From: Ramlibacter tataouinensis
Lineage (GTDB): Bacteria > Pseudomonadota > Gammaproteobacteria > Burkholderiales > Burkholderiaceae_C
DNA: 64,000 nt
Reading direction: 5' to 3'
Assembly (NCBI RefSeq): GCF_001580455.1
Contig: NZ_CP010951.1
Span: forward strand, 2,431,001 to 2,495,000
The position numbers were made by a program, and so were the translations under genes. A model generated the notes under the pieces. The model saw only the letters and a program-made list of their open reading frames with translations, did no database searches and was not told the DNA's origin. Shown here one piece after another: positions 33,272 through 40,844 of this stretch (within the stretch, counting starts at the first letter, position 1; every line of letters starts with the position of its first letter).

Positions 33272-33988
33272 TCAGTTGGGCGCGAAGCAGTAGAAGCGCC
33301 CGGCGCCGCCAACGCGCACCAGCGCCTCCTGGTTGCATCCGGGTGTCTGGTGCGAGAAGTTCCAGGATGTGGACCAGCTGTCCTGGGTCGGTCCGAGGCG
33401 GTCGTGGTGGCCGACGATGGCCGAGCCGTCCGGCCCGTTGAACTTCCAGGCCCGGCAGCTGGTGTCGGTATGCGGCGCGAAGGCCGTGCCGTCCGAGCGC
33501 GAGCCGGTGAGGATGTCGTGCTCGAAAGTCGGCCCGTCGCCGCGCGCGGGCACCCTGTTGCCGCGTTCGTCCAGGGCTGTCTCCTTGTTGATGCTGTTGA
33601 CGCTATGCAGCTGTTCCACGTCGCGCGCGATCAGCGCCCCTTTGGCGTTGAACCACGGACCCTTGCCGATGCGCTCGCGCGCATTCACAGCAGGCACGGC
33701 CGGGTTGGTGCCGGATGCCGTAACGTTCGGCACGCTCAGGTAGGCGCGCCAAGTCCGGTTGCCGGCGCCGGCAGCGGTGGCCAAGCGCTGGCAGTGCGCA
33801 TCGGCGCCCTCGATGCCACCGAGATCCCCGCCCTTGCCGCTGCCTGCGCTGGTGATGAAGAAACTCATCGGACCGGTGGGCGCGGGCGGGGTCGAGCTCG
33901 AGCTCGAGCTTGAAGTCGAGGGGGAGGTGCAGGCAGCCACGAGCGTGAGTGTGGCGGCGGCGACAGAAATTGCGGCGAGCTTGTTCAT
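33272..33988 (-). CDS. DUF1554-like lipoprotein
   Basis: A 238-residue lipoprotein with signal peptide and lipobox VAAC (Cys20). A serine-rich linker follows, encoded by a run of near-identical GAGCTC units (33896-33925). The body matches the DUF1554 layout: SFFITSAGSGKGGDLGGIEGADAHCQ in part, then RTWRAYLS, and a C-terminal WNFSHQTPGCNQEALVRVGGAGRFYCF block. The family is often exported and may be lectin-like, but function is unknown. GGGAGA before the ATG at 33988 supports the start. The gene is divergent from the oxidoreductase gene across a hairpin-rich region. Confidence 0.8.
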   Translation of the reverse strand: MNKLAAISVAAATLTLVAACTSPSTSSSSSSSTPPAPTGPMSFFITSAGSGKGGDLGGIEGADAHCQRLATAAGAGNRTWRAYLSVPNVTASGTNPAVPAVNARERIGKGPWFNAKGALIARDVEQLHSVNSINKETALDERGNRVPARGDGPTFEHDILTGSRSDGTAFAPHTDTSCRAWKFNGPDGSAIVGHHDRLGPTQDSWSTSWNFSHQTPGCNQEALVRVGGAGRFYCFAPN

Positions 33989-34055
33989 GGCAGGTCTCCC
34001 GGTGCGCTGTGAATCCCTCGATTCTGGAAAAGCCGCTGTCGCCGCTGGCGATTCC

Positions 34056-34111
34056 AAGGGTTCTTCCCTTGGGGACCTTCCCCAAATGGGTCTTCCCTTA
34101 AGGGTTCTTCC
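34056..34111. repeat. Hairpin array with a 12-bp direct repeat
   Basis: AAGGGTTCTTCC occurs twice (34056-34067 and 34100-34111). Between and within the copies are several small inverted repeats: AAGGG/CCCTT, GGGGA/TCCCC, GGG/CCC and the palindrome CCCTTAAGGG. It lies between two divergent genes and looks unlike the surrounding sequence. Confidence 0.6.
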
Positions 34112-34174
34112 TGCGGACCTTCGTCGCCATGGGCTGCACTCCTAGAATGCGCCGATCACCTCAGGAACACGCGC

Positions 34175-35077
34175 ATGGCCAGCACCAATCCCCGGCAATA
34201 CGAACCCAGCCCCGCACGCAAGGTCGCCTTCCTTGGCTTGGGCGTGATGGGCTTTCCCATGGCCGGGCACCTGGCGCTGGCCGGGCATGAGGTGACGGTC
34301 TACAACCGCAGCGCGGCCAAGGCCCGGGACTGGCTCAAGGAGTTCAAGGGCCGCGCGGCGCCGACCCCGCGCGAAGCGGTCGCGGGCTGCGACTTCGTTT
34401 TCTGCTGTGTCGGCAATGACGACGACCTGCGCTCGGTGGTCCTCGGCGAACTCAGCGCCCTGGCCGGCATGAAGCCGGGCACGGTCTTCGTGGACCACAC
34501 GACCGCCTCGGCCAATGTGGCGCGTGAACTGGACGGCATGGCGCAGAAGCTGGGCCTGAAATTCATCGACGCCCCGGTGTCGGGCGGCCAGGCCGGTGCG
34601 CAGAACGGGATGCTGACCGTGATGTGCGGCGGCGAGCCCGCCGCCTTCGATGCCGTGAAACCGGTCGCGATGGCCTATTCGCGCGCCTTCACGCTACTCG
34701 GCCCGAGCGGCGCGGGACAGTTGACGAAGATGGTCAACCAGATCGCCATCGCCGGGCTGGTGCAGGGCCTGGCCGAGGCGATCGCCTTCGGCCAGAAGGC
34801 CGGGCTGGACATGCCGCAGGTGCTCGAGGTCATCGGCAAGGGTGCGGCCCAGAGCTGGCAGATGGACAACCGCGGCAAGACCATGATCGACGACAAGTTC
34901 GACTTCGGCTTCGCCGTGGACTGGATGCGCAAGGACCTGGGCCTGGTGCTCGAGGAAGCCAAGCGCAACGGCGCGCGGCTGCCGGTCACGGCGCTGGTGG
35001 ACCAGTTCTATGCCGACGTGCAGGCCATGGGCGGCCGGCGCTGGGACACCTCCAGCCTGATCAAGCGGGTGCGATAG
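34175..35077 (+). CDS. NAD(P)-dependent beta-hydroxyacid dehydrogenase
   Basis: A 300-residue enzyme of the 3-hydroxyisobutyrate dehydrogenase family, related to tartronate semialdehyde and glyoxylate reductases. It has the Rossmann motif FLGLGVMGFPMAGHLALAGH (about 19-38), substrate-binding DAPVSGGQAGAQNGMLTVM (about 132-150) and catalytic Lys in TKMVNQIAIAGLVQGLAEA. The late KDLGLVLEEAKRNGARLP motif is also typical. Which acid it uses cannot be told. It starts at the ATG at 34175 and converges with the dolP-like gene. Confidence 0.9.
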   Translation: MASTNPRQYEPSPARKVAFLGLGVMGFPMAGHLALAGHEVTVYNRSAAKARDWLKEFKGRAAPTPREAVAGCDFVFCCVGNDDDLRSVVLGELSALAGMKPGTVFVDHTTASANVARELDGMAQKLGLKFIDAPVSGGQAGAQNGMLTVMCGGEPAAFDAVKPVAMAYSRAFTLLGPSGAGQLTKMVNQIAIAGLVQGLAEAIAFGQKAGLDMPQVLEVIGKGAAQSWQMDNRGKTMIDDKFDFGFAVDWMRKDLGLVLEEAKRNGARLPVTALVDQFYADVQAMGGRRWDTSSLIKRVR

Positions 35078-35082
35078 GGACC

Positions 35083-35104
35083 GGGGCTGCGGCAGGGCAG
35101 CCCC
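35083..35104. terminator. Hairpin between convergent genes
   Basis: GGGGCTGC (35083-35090), 6-base loop, GCAGCCCC (35097-35104). The stem is perfect but has no T-tract, so a termination role is uncertain. Confidence 0.4.
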
Positions 35105-35116
35105 AGGGCCTGCGTT

Positions 35117-35893
35117 TCAGCGCGCGGGCGGCAGCGGCGTGGCCGTCACCGACGAGGTCGACGCCGGGGCGGTGGTGACTGCCGGTGCCGGCACCGGGGT
35201 CGCCTGGGCGGAAGTCGCGGGCGGCGGCGCGACGCTCGCGGGCGCGCGGGAAGCGGCCGTCACCGGCACGGGTGCGACGGTGGTGTGCGGGGCGATGCTG
35301 CGCAGGTCTTCTTCGGTGATGAGTTCGAAGATGCGCACCACGCGCTGCGTGCCGCCGACGGTGCGGGCCAGATCCGTCGCCCGGTCGGCTTCGCGCTGGG
35401 TGACGCGTCCCATCAGGTACACGGTGCCGCGCTCGGTCACCACTTTGTAGGCGCCGACGTAGAGGTCGCTGGCATCCACCAGCGATGCCTTCACCTTGCC
35501 GGTGACGATGGTGTCCGAGGAGCGCTGGGTCAGCGTGGTGGCGGTCATCACCGCCAGTTCGTTGACGATGCCCTTGACGTTCTCCACGCGCGCCACCGCC
35601 TGCTCGGCGCGCTGCTTGGCCTGCTCGTTCGGTACTTCGCCGGACAGCAGCACCTGCCGGTTGTAGCTGGTGACGTTGACATGGGCGCGGTCGCCCAGCG
35701 CCTCGCGCACACGGCCGGCGGCGCGCAATTCGATGGCTTCGTCGTCCAGCTGCGCGCCCGAGCTGCGCCGGTCCACGGCCACCATGGCGCCCACGGCGGC
35801 GCCGCCGATGACCAGCGGCGCGCATGCGGACAAGGCGCCGGCCAGGGACAGGGCGGCCAGGGCCACCAGCAGGGGTTTGCGGTTCATCGTCAT
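35117..35893 (-). CDS. dolP: BON-domain outer-membrane lipoprotein (DolP/YraP-like)
   Basis: A 258-residue lipoprotein with lipobox LSAC (Cys22) and two BON domains (about 55-120 with VNVTSYNRQVLLSGEVPNE, and about 125-200 with GTVYLMGRVTQREAD). A Pro/Ala-rich tail follows (about 205-258). DolP helps maintain outer-membrane integrity at the division site. The ATG at 35893 overlaps the stop of the diaA gene (ATGA), which settles the start over a second ATG 6 bases on. The gene order yraN, diaA, dolP matches the conserved yra cluster. Confidence 0.92.
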   Translation of the reverse strand: MTMNRKPLLVALAALSLAGALSACAPLVIGGAAVGAMVAVDRRSSGAQLDDEAIELRAAGRVREALGDRAHVNVTSYNRQVLLSGEVPNEQAKQRAEQAVARVENVKGIVNELAVMTATTLTQRSSDTIVTGKVKASLVDASDLYVGAYKVVTERGTVYLMGRVTQREADRATDLARTVGGTQRVVRIFELITEEDLRSIAPHTTVAPVPVTAASRAPASVAPPPATSAQATPVPAPAVTTAPASTSSVTATPLPPAR

Positions 35894-36489
35894 GTAGGGG
35901 TTTCCTGATCTCCGAGTAGTTGAGCGTCCACGCCGTCGCAGATGCAATGCAGTGCGAGGATGTGGACCTCCTGGATGCGCGCCGTGCGTTCGTGCGGCAC
36001 GCAGATGTGAACATCGGTTTCGCGCAGCGCCGCACCCATCTTGCCGCCGCCGCGGCCGGTGAGCGCCACCACGGTCATCTCGCGCTCGTGCGCCGCTTCG
36101 ATGGCGGCCAGCACGTTGGCGGAGTTGCCGCTGGTGGACAGGGCGAGCAGCACGTCGCCGGCCTGTCCGAGCGCGCGCACCTGCTTGGCGAACACGCGTT
36201 CGTAGTCGTAGTCGTTGGCGATCGCGGTGAGGATCGAGCTGTCGGTGGTCAGCGCGATGGCGCCGAGTTCCGGACGTTCGCGCTCGAAGCGGCCGACGAA
36301 CTCCGCGGAAAAGTGCTGCGCGTCGGCGGCGGACCCGCCGTTGCCGCAGGCCAGCACCTTGCCGCCGCTGGTGACGCAGGCGAGCACCGCCTGGACGGCC
36401 GCCGCGATGGGTTTGCTCAGCGACTGCGCGGCCTGGTACTTGAGGTCGGCACTGTCGATGAAGTGCTGTTGGATGCGCTGTTCGAGCAT
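35890..36489 (-). CDS. diaA: SIS-domain protein (DiaA-like)
   Basis: A 199-residue sugar-isomerase-fold protein with GNGGSAADAQHFSAEFVGRF (about 49-68), LTTDSSILTAIAND, and the Ser/Thr-rich LALSTSGNSANV block. It resembles DiaA, a tetramer that binds DnaA and helps time replication initiation, and also GmhA (sedoheptulose-7-phosphate isomerase). The position between yraN and the dolP-like gene favours DiaA. It overlaps dolP by 4 bp. Confidence 0.88.
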   Translation of the reverse strand: MLEQRIQQHFIDSADLKYQAAQSLSKPIAAAVQAVLACVTSGGKVLACGNGGSAADAQHFSAEFVGRFERERPELGAIALTTDSSILTAIANDYDYERVFAKQVRALGQAGDVLLALSTSGNSANVLAAIEAAHEREMTVVALTGRGGGKMGAALRETDVHICVPHERTARIQEVHILALHCICDGVDAQLLGDQETPT

Positions 36490-36529
36490 AGCCGGGGAAT
36501 GATAACTCGGCAGTTACGGGGCTCAGGCT

Positions 36530-37000
36530 TCAACTTAGGCGCAAATCGCCGCAATAAAGCAGTTGGTTACCATCTGCCGGGCCGGAGCGCACCGCCAGCG
36601 CATGCGGGCTCGCGCGCAGCGTGTTCGCGCCGACCGGCAGCGTGTTGCGCACCGTCCAGAGGCCCGAGGGTTCGCGATAGCCGAGGACGCGGCGCGTGGC
36701 TTCCGCCGTGGCCGGCCCCAGGCTGCCGCAGGACCCCTGGTGCAGATAGGTGTACAGGTGCATGGGCAGGGTCATCCCGTTGGCCGGGGGCACCTGCACC
36801 ACCACGTCGGTGCTGTCGGCGCGCAGCACCAGGTGGGCGTGGCCGGCACGGCTCGTGGTCGGCGAGTTGCCCTGCAGGTCCACGCGCGCCATCGGCGGTC
36901 GCGGTGAAGGGTCTGCGGCGGGCGGTGCCTCCGCCGCATGCGCGCACAGCGTCGCGGCAATCGCCACCAGCCCGGCGGACATTGAAGTTCCACGGTTCAT
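36530..37000 (-). CDS. Exported protein of unknown function inside the yra cluster
   Basis: A 156-residue protein with a short signal peptide (about 1-25). The mature part has ARVDLQGNSPTTSRAGHAHLVLR, MTLPMHLYTYLHQGSCGSLGP and a C-terminal NQLLYCGDLRLS with two Cys that could form a disulfide. The fold may be beta-rich, like small copper-dismutase or CHRD-type modules, but I cannot assign it to a family. GGAGA before the ATG at 37000 supports the start. It is co-directional with yraN and diaA and fills the space between them, so it is probably co-transcribed. Confidence 0.7.
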   Translation of the reverse strand: MNRGTSMSAGLVAIAATLCAHAAEAPPAADPSPRPPMARVDLQGNSPTTSRAGHAHLVLRADSTDVVVQVPPANGMTLPMHLYTYLHQGSCGSLGPATAEATRRVLGYREPSGLWTVRNTLPVGANTLRASPHALAVRSGPADGNQLLYCGDLRLS

Positions 37001-37097
37001 AGGGTCTCCTGCCATCAAATCGGCCGCAGCCTCGCCGCGGCGCAAGGCACATGTTCGGCCGCCGTCCGCCGGCGGGCAAGCTCAACGCTGTCGCTGT

Positions 37098-37481
37098 CTA
37101 TGACGCGTCGAAGGCGGCGCGCAGCCAGCGGACTTCGCTGCCTTCGACGGTCACCACGTCGAAGCGGCACGGCGGCGGGCTGGCCAGCCGCAGCAGGTAG
37201 TGGCGGGCGGCGAAGACGATGCGGCGCTGCTTGCCCGCATTCACGCTGGCGGCTGCGCCGCCGAAGTCGCGGCGGGCGCGCTGGCGCACTTCCACGAAGA
37301 CCAGCGTGCCGTCGCGTTCGCGCATCACCAGGTCGATTTCGCCGCCGCCCCGGCCCGGGGTCCGATAATTGCGCGCAAGCAGCGTCAGCCCGCCGGCGGC
37401 AAGGTGCGCCAGCGCGCGGTCCTCGGCGGCATCGCCGGACTGCTTGGTGGTGACGGGCTCCTTCCTGCGGGGAATTTCCAT
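37098..37481 (-). CDS. yraN: YraN-family (UPF0102) endonuclease-like protein
   Basis: A 127-residue protein of the UPF0102 family. It has the PD-(D/E)XK-like core GGGEIDLVMRERDGTLVFVEVR (Asp, then E-x-V), preceded by SGDAAEDRALAHLAAGG. A nuclease role is assumed from fold, not shown. The ATG at 37481 shares its last base position with the first base of the rsmI TTG start on the other strand, so the two genes start on the same base pair. Confidence 0.9.
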   Translation of the reverse strand: MEIPRRKEPVTTKQSGDAAEDRALAHLAAGGLTLLARNYRTPGRGGGEIDLVMRERDGTLVFVEVRQRARRDFGGAAASVNAGKQRRIVFAARHYLLRLASPPPCRFDVVTVEGSEVRWLRAAFDAS

Positions 37482-38392
37482 TGAGCGCTTCTTTTGCTTC
37501 GGCCCTGGCGGGCGCGCGCGATGCGGCGGCTGCGCAGCATTATCCGCAAGGCGCGCTCTACGTCATGGCCACGCCGATCGGCAACCTGGGCGACATCAGC
37601 CTGCGGGCGCTGCACGTGATGCAGATCGCCGATGCGCTGGCCTGCGAGGACACCCGCCACACGCAGGCGCTGCTGCGCGCCTACGGCATCGACAAGGCAA
37701 ATTGGATCGCGGTGCACCAGCACAACGAAGCCGAGGCCGCGCAAGCGGTCGTCGAGCGCCTGCAGCAGGGGCAAAGGGTGGTCTATGCCAGCGACGCCGG
37801 CACACCGGCCGTCAGCGACCCCGGCGCGCGCCTGGTCGCTGCCGTGCGTGAAGCGGGGCGGCCCGTGGTGCCGCTGCCGGGCGCGAGCAGCGTCACCGCG
37901 GCGCTGAGCGTGGCCGGCGCGGTGGCCGAGGAGGCGAGCTTCGTGTTCGCCGGCTTCCTGCCCGCCAAGGCGGGCGAACGCGAGGACGCGGTGGCCGCTC
38001 TCGCCGCGGAGCCGCGGGTGGTGGTCCTGATGGAGGCGCCGCACCGCATCGACAGCGCGGCGCGCGCGCTGGCCGCGCTCGGCGGCCGCCACCTGACAGT
38101 GGCGCGCGAGCTCACCAAGCAGTTCGAGGAAGTGGCGACCCTGGAGTGCGCCGCCCTGCCCGCCTGGCTGCAAGCCGACCCGCAGCGCTCGCGCGGCGAG
38201 TTCGTGCTGGTGCTGCACGCGCAGCCGCTGGCCCGCGCCGCCGACGAAGGCACGCGGGTGCTCGCCGTCCTGCTGCAGGAGCTGCCGGTCAAGAGCGCCG
38301 TCAAGCTCGCCGCCGAGATCACCGGCGCGCCGCGCAACGAACTCTATGAGGCGGCGCTGAGGATCAAGGGCGGTAAAGCGCCCCCACCCTGA
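37481..38392 (+). CDS. rsmI: 16S rRNA (cytidine1402-2'-O)-methyltransferase RsmI
   Basis: A 303-residue AdoMet-dependent enzyme that methylates C1402 of 16S rRNA. It has the tetrapyrrole-methylase-type start ALYVMATPIGNLGDISLRAL (about 26-45), then ACEDTRHTQALL, YASDAGTPAVSDPG and PLPGASSVTAALSVAG. The start is TTG at 37481, needed to include residues before MATPIGN. The last residues (KAPPP) and the stop codon lie inside a repeat element at 38377-38467, so the C-terminus was shaped by that element. Confidence 0.94.
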   Translation: MSASFASALAGARDAAAAQHYPQGALYVMATPIGNLGDISLRALHVMQIADALACEDTRHTQALLRAYGIDKANWIAVHQHNEAEAAQAVVERLQQGQRVVYASDAGTPAVSDPGARLVAAVREAGRPVVPLPGASSVTAALSVAGAVAEEASFVFAGFLPAKAGEREDAVAALAAEPRVVVLMEAPHRIDSAARALAALGGRHLTVARELTKQFEEVATLECAALPAWLQADPQRSRGEFVLVLHAQPLARAADEGTRVLAVLLQELPVKSAVKLAAEITGAPRNELYEAALRIKGGKAPPP

Positions 38393-38467
38393 CCCACTCC
38401 CGGTGGGTAAGGGAGCCAGAAAGAAACGCCCTCCCCCTCCGGGGGAGGGCAGGAGTGGGGGCGCTGG
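38377..38467. repeat. Composite inverted-repeat element containing stem-loop repeat, copy 2
   Basis: Outer arms AGCGCCCCCAC (38377-38387) and GTGGGGGCGCT (38455-38465) are exact inverted repeats. Inside is the stem CCCTCCCCC (38429-38437), loop TCC, GGGGGAGGG (38441-38449), followed by CAGGAGTGGGGGCGCTGG. It matches the 13.0-kb copy with paired changes in the stem. It overlaps the last codons of rsmI and ends 3 bp before the stop of priA. Confidence 0.8.
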
Positions 38468-38469
38468 TC

Positions 38470-40503
38470 TCAGATCACCAACGGATCCACATCCACGGCC
38501 CAGCGGATCAGCCCCTTGCTGCGCGCGGCTTGCAAGATCGGCTGCCAGCTCGCCAGAAAGCGCTGCAGCGCCAGGCGCGAGCCGCTTTCGACCAGCAGCT
38601 GGGCGCGCTCGACATTGGCCACCCGCTGGATGCCGGCCGGCACCGCCGAATAGATCGTCACCTGGCCGGCATCGGGCAGCTGCTGCGCGCCTTCGGCCGC
38701 CGCGCTCAGGAAGGCCTGCGCGACTTCCTGCGTCCTCGCTTCGGCGCGCAGCAGCGCCTGGAAGCCGCAGGGCGGCATGCCGGCCTGCTCGCGCTCCTTG
38801 AGCTGCTGCGCGGCGAAGGCGGGGTAGTCGTGCCGGCGCAGGGCGCCGAACAGCGGATGCTGCGGATGCCAGGTCTGCACCCACATCTCGCTGTGGCCGG
38901 CCTGCGCGGCGTCGCGCCCGGCCCGGCCGGCAGCCTGCATCAAGAGGGCGAACAGCCGCTCGGGCGCGCGGAAATCGCTGGAGAACAGGGCGGCGTCGGC
39001 GTTGAGCGCAGCCACCAGCGTGATGCGGCGGAAGTCGTGGCCCTTGGTCACCATCTGGGTGCCCACCAGCACGTCGACCTCGCCGGCATGCATGTCGGCC
39101 AGCTGGCGCTCCAGCGAACCCTTGGCGCGCGTGCTGTCGGCGTCCATGCGGGCGATGCGCACCGGTGCGCCGCCGGGCCGCGTCACGCCCGCCAGCAGTT
39201 CCGCCAGGTGTTCCTCGATGCGCTCGGTGCCGCGGCCCACGGTGGCGATGTCCACGTTGCCGCACTCCGGGCAGGCGCGCGGCACCCGCTCGCTCCAGCC
39301 GCAGTGGTGGCAGCGCAGGCTGCGGTCGTTCTTGTGGAACACGCGGTAGGCGCTGCAATGGGGGCACTCGCTTTTCCAGTCGCAGGCGCTGCAGGCCAGC
39401 ACCGGCGCGTAGCCGCGGCGGTTGAGGAAGACCAGCGACTGCTCGCCGCGGCTCAGCCGCTGCTGGATCGCCTCCAGCAGCGGCGGCGACAGGACCGCAC
39501 GCTTGGGCTGCAGGTTCATGTCCACCAGCCGGACCTGCGGCAGCGCGCCCTGGCCGACCCGCGAGGGCATGTCCAGCCGCCGGTAGCGGCCCCGGTCGGC
39601 GGCCTGCCAGCTTTCGAGCGACGGGGTCGCCGAGCCCAGGACCACGGCCGCGCCTTCGTTGCGCCCGCGCCAGACCGCGAGGTCGCGCGCCGAGTAGCGG
39701 GCGCCTTCCTGCTGCTTGTAGCTCGGGTCGTGCTCCTCGTCGACCACGATCAGGCGCAGCTGCGGCATCGAGGCGAACACCGCCATGCGCGTGCCCAGCA
39801 CGATGCGTGCGCTACCCATGTGCGCGGCCATCCAGCTTTTCAGCCGCTGCGGGTTGGTCATGCCGCTGTTCATCGCCACCACCGCCGCTTCGCCGAAGCG
39901 CTCGGTGAAGCGCGCCGCCAGCTGCGGCGTGAGGTTGATCTCCGGCACCATCACCAGGGCCTGCGCCTGCGGCTCGCGCGCGAACAGGCGCTCCACGGCC
40001 TGCAGGTATACCTCGGTCTTGCCGCTGCCGGTCACGCCGAACAGCAGGTGGGTGCCCGCGCTGTCCTCGAGCGTCGCCAGTGCCGCCTGCTGTTCGACGG
40101 TGAGCGCCGGGCGCTGCGCGCAGGGCGCGCTCGCGCCGTCGGCGGGCGCGCGCTTCAGGCGCCGCGCGAGCTGGGTGGCATCCAGCGCGCGCAGCTGCGG
40201 CGGCAGTGCCGCCAGCGCGATTTCGCCCAGGCTGCGCTGGTAGTAGCCGGCGGCGAAGCCCACCAGCTGGCGCCAACCCGGTGCGAGCGGGGGCAGGCCG
40301 TCCAGCACGCCGGCGATCGGTTTGGGCTGGATGTCCGCCGGCGCCTCGGCCGCGTCCCACACCACACCCAGCACTTCGCGTCGGCCCAAGGGCACCCGCA
40401 CCAGTTGACCGGAAGCTAGCGGCGACTCACTCACATAACTGAGGGTGCCCCCCAAGCTGCTGTGCGCGGGGGTGGGAACGACGACCGAAACCAGGGTTCC
40501 CAC
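38470..40503 (-). CDS. priA: Primosomal helicase PriA
   Basis: The 677-residue replication-restart helicase has an N-terminal DNA-binding region, Walker A GVTGSGKTEVY (about 155), DEEH Walker B with DPSYKQQEGARYSARDLA (about 257-275), and a zinc-binding insertion with four Cys pairs (about 375-425: CSAC, CPHC, CHHC, CPEC). The C-terminal helicase motifs include VLVGTQMVTKGHDF and AAGRAGRD. PriA reloads the replisome at stalled forks. Length is close to the usual 680-730. It is convergent with rsmI. Confidence 0.96.
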   Translation of the reverse strand: MGTLVSVVVPTPAHSSLGGTLSYVSESPLASGQLVRVPLGRREVLGVVWDAAEAPADIQPKPIAGVLDGLPPLAPGWRQLVGFAAGYYQRSLGEIALAALPPQLRALDATQLARRLKRAPADGASAPCAQRPALTVEQQAALATLEDSAGTHLLFGVTGSGKTEVYLQAVERLFAREPQAQALVMVPEINLTPQLAARFTERFGEAAVVAMNSGMTNPQRLKSWMAAHMGSARIVLGTRMAVFASMPQLRLIVVDEEHDPSYKQQEGARYSARDLAVWRGRNEGAAVVLGSATPSLESWQAADRGRYRRLDMPSRVGQGALPQVRLVDMNLQPKRAVLSPPLLEAIQQRLSRGEQSLVFLNRRGYAPVLACSACDWKSECPHCSAYRVFHKNDRSLRCHHCGWSERVPRACPECGNVDIATVGRGTERIEEHLAELLAGVTRPGGAPVRIARMDADSTRAKGSLERQLADMHAGEVDVLVGTQMVTKGHDFRRITLVAALNADAALFSSDFRAPERLFALLMQAAGRAGRDAAQAGHSEMWVQTWHPQHPLFGALRRHDYPAFAAQQLKEREQAGMPPCGFQALLRAEARTQEVAQAFLSAAAEGAQQLPDAGQVTIYSAVPAGIQRVANVERAQLLVESGSRLALQRFLASWQPILQAARSKGLIRWAVDVDPLVI

Positions 40504-40844
40504 CTTCAGTCCCCGGGCTTCAGTGTTTCTTCAAGTAAGCCCGCTAAGTCTTTGATTTCGCAAGCTTTTGCGCAGAATCCACAATTCCTGTGGATAACTT
40601 TGTTGATACACGGGCCGTCGAGCCCGGCCTGCCCTGAAAAATCAAGGAGTTGGACGCGTTTCCGGAAAAAATCTCCTGGCAGGAACTTGTTCAAAATCAA
40701 CGACTTAGCTGCGCTATCGGTTTTGTAGCGAATGGAGGCCTGTAAACCGCCCCGCTTCACCTTTTTTGTGCATAAGTGCAGCGCAGCAATATGCACATAG
40801 CTCTTCCGTAGTATTAAGTGGAATCCCTCGTGACAGCCGGGAGC
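40504..40844. other. Intergenic region of about 340 bp with a DnaA-box match
   Basis: This stretch separates the starts of priA and the end of hemE (both minus strand). It is more A/T-rich than its surroundings. Short open frames exist but show no family. The one clear motif is the 9-bp DnaA box at 40589-40597. No hairpin with a T-tract stands out. Confidence 0.6.
40589..40597 (-). promoter_or_regulatory. DnaA-box match upstream of priA
   Basis: TGTGGATAA on the plus strand, equal to TTATCCACA on the minus strand, the perfect DnaA-box consensus. It is about 90 bp upstream of the priA start. A lone box may regulate priA or be chance; no cluster of boxes as at an origin is visible. Confidence 0.5.

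Noticed and set aside
38455..40419. Plus-strand frame opposite priA
   Set aside because: Antisense shadow; PriA motifs are complete on the minus strand.
40506..40796. Minus-strand frame of 96 codons between priA and hemE
   Set aside because: No family resemblance and no convincing ribosome binding site. The stretch is A/T-rich regulatory DNA with a DnaA box.
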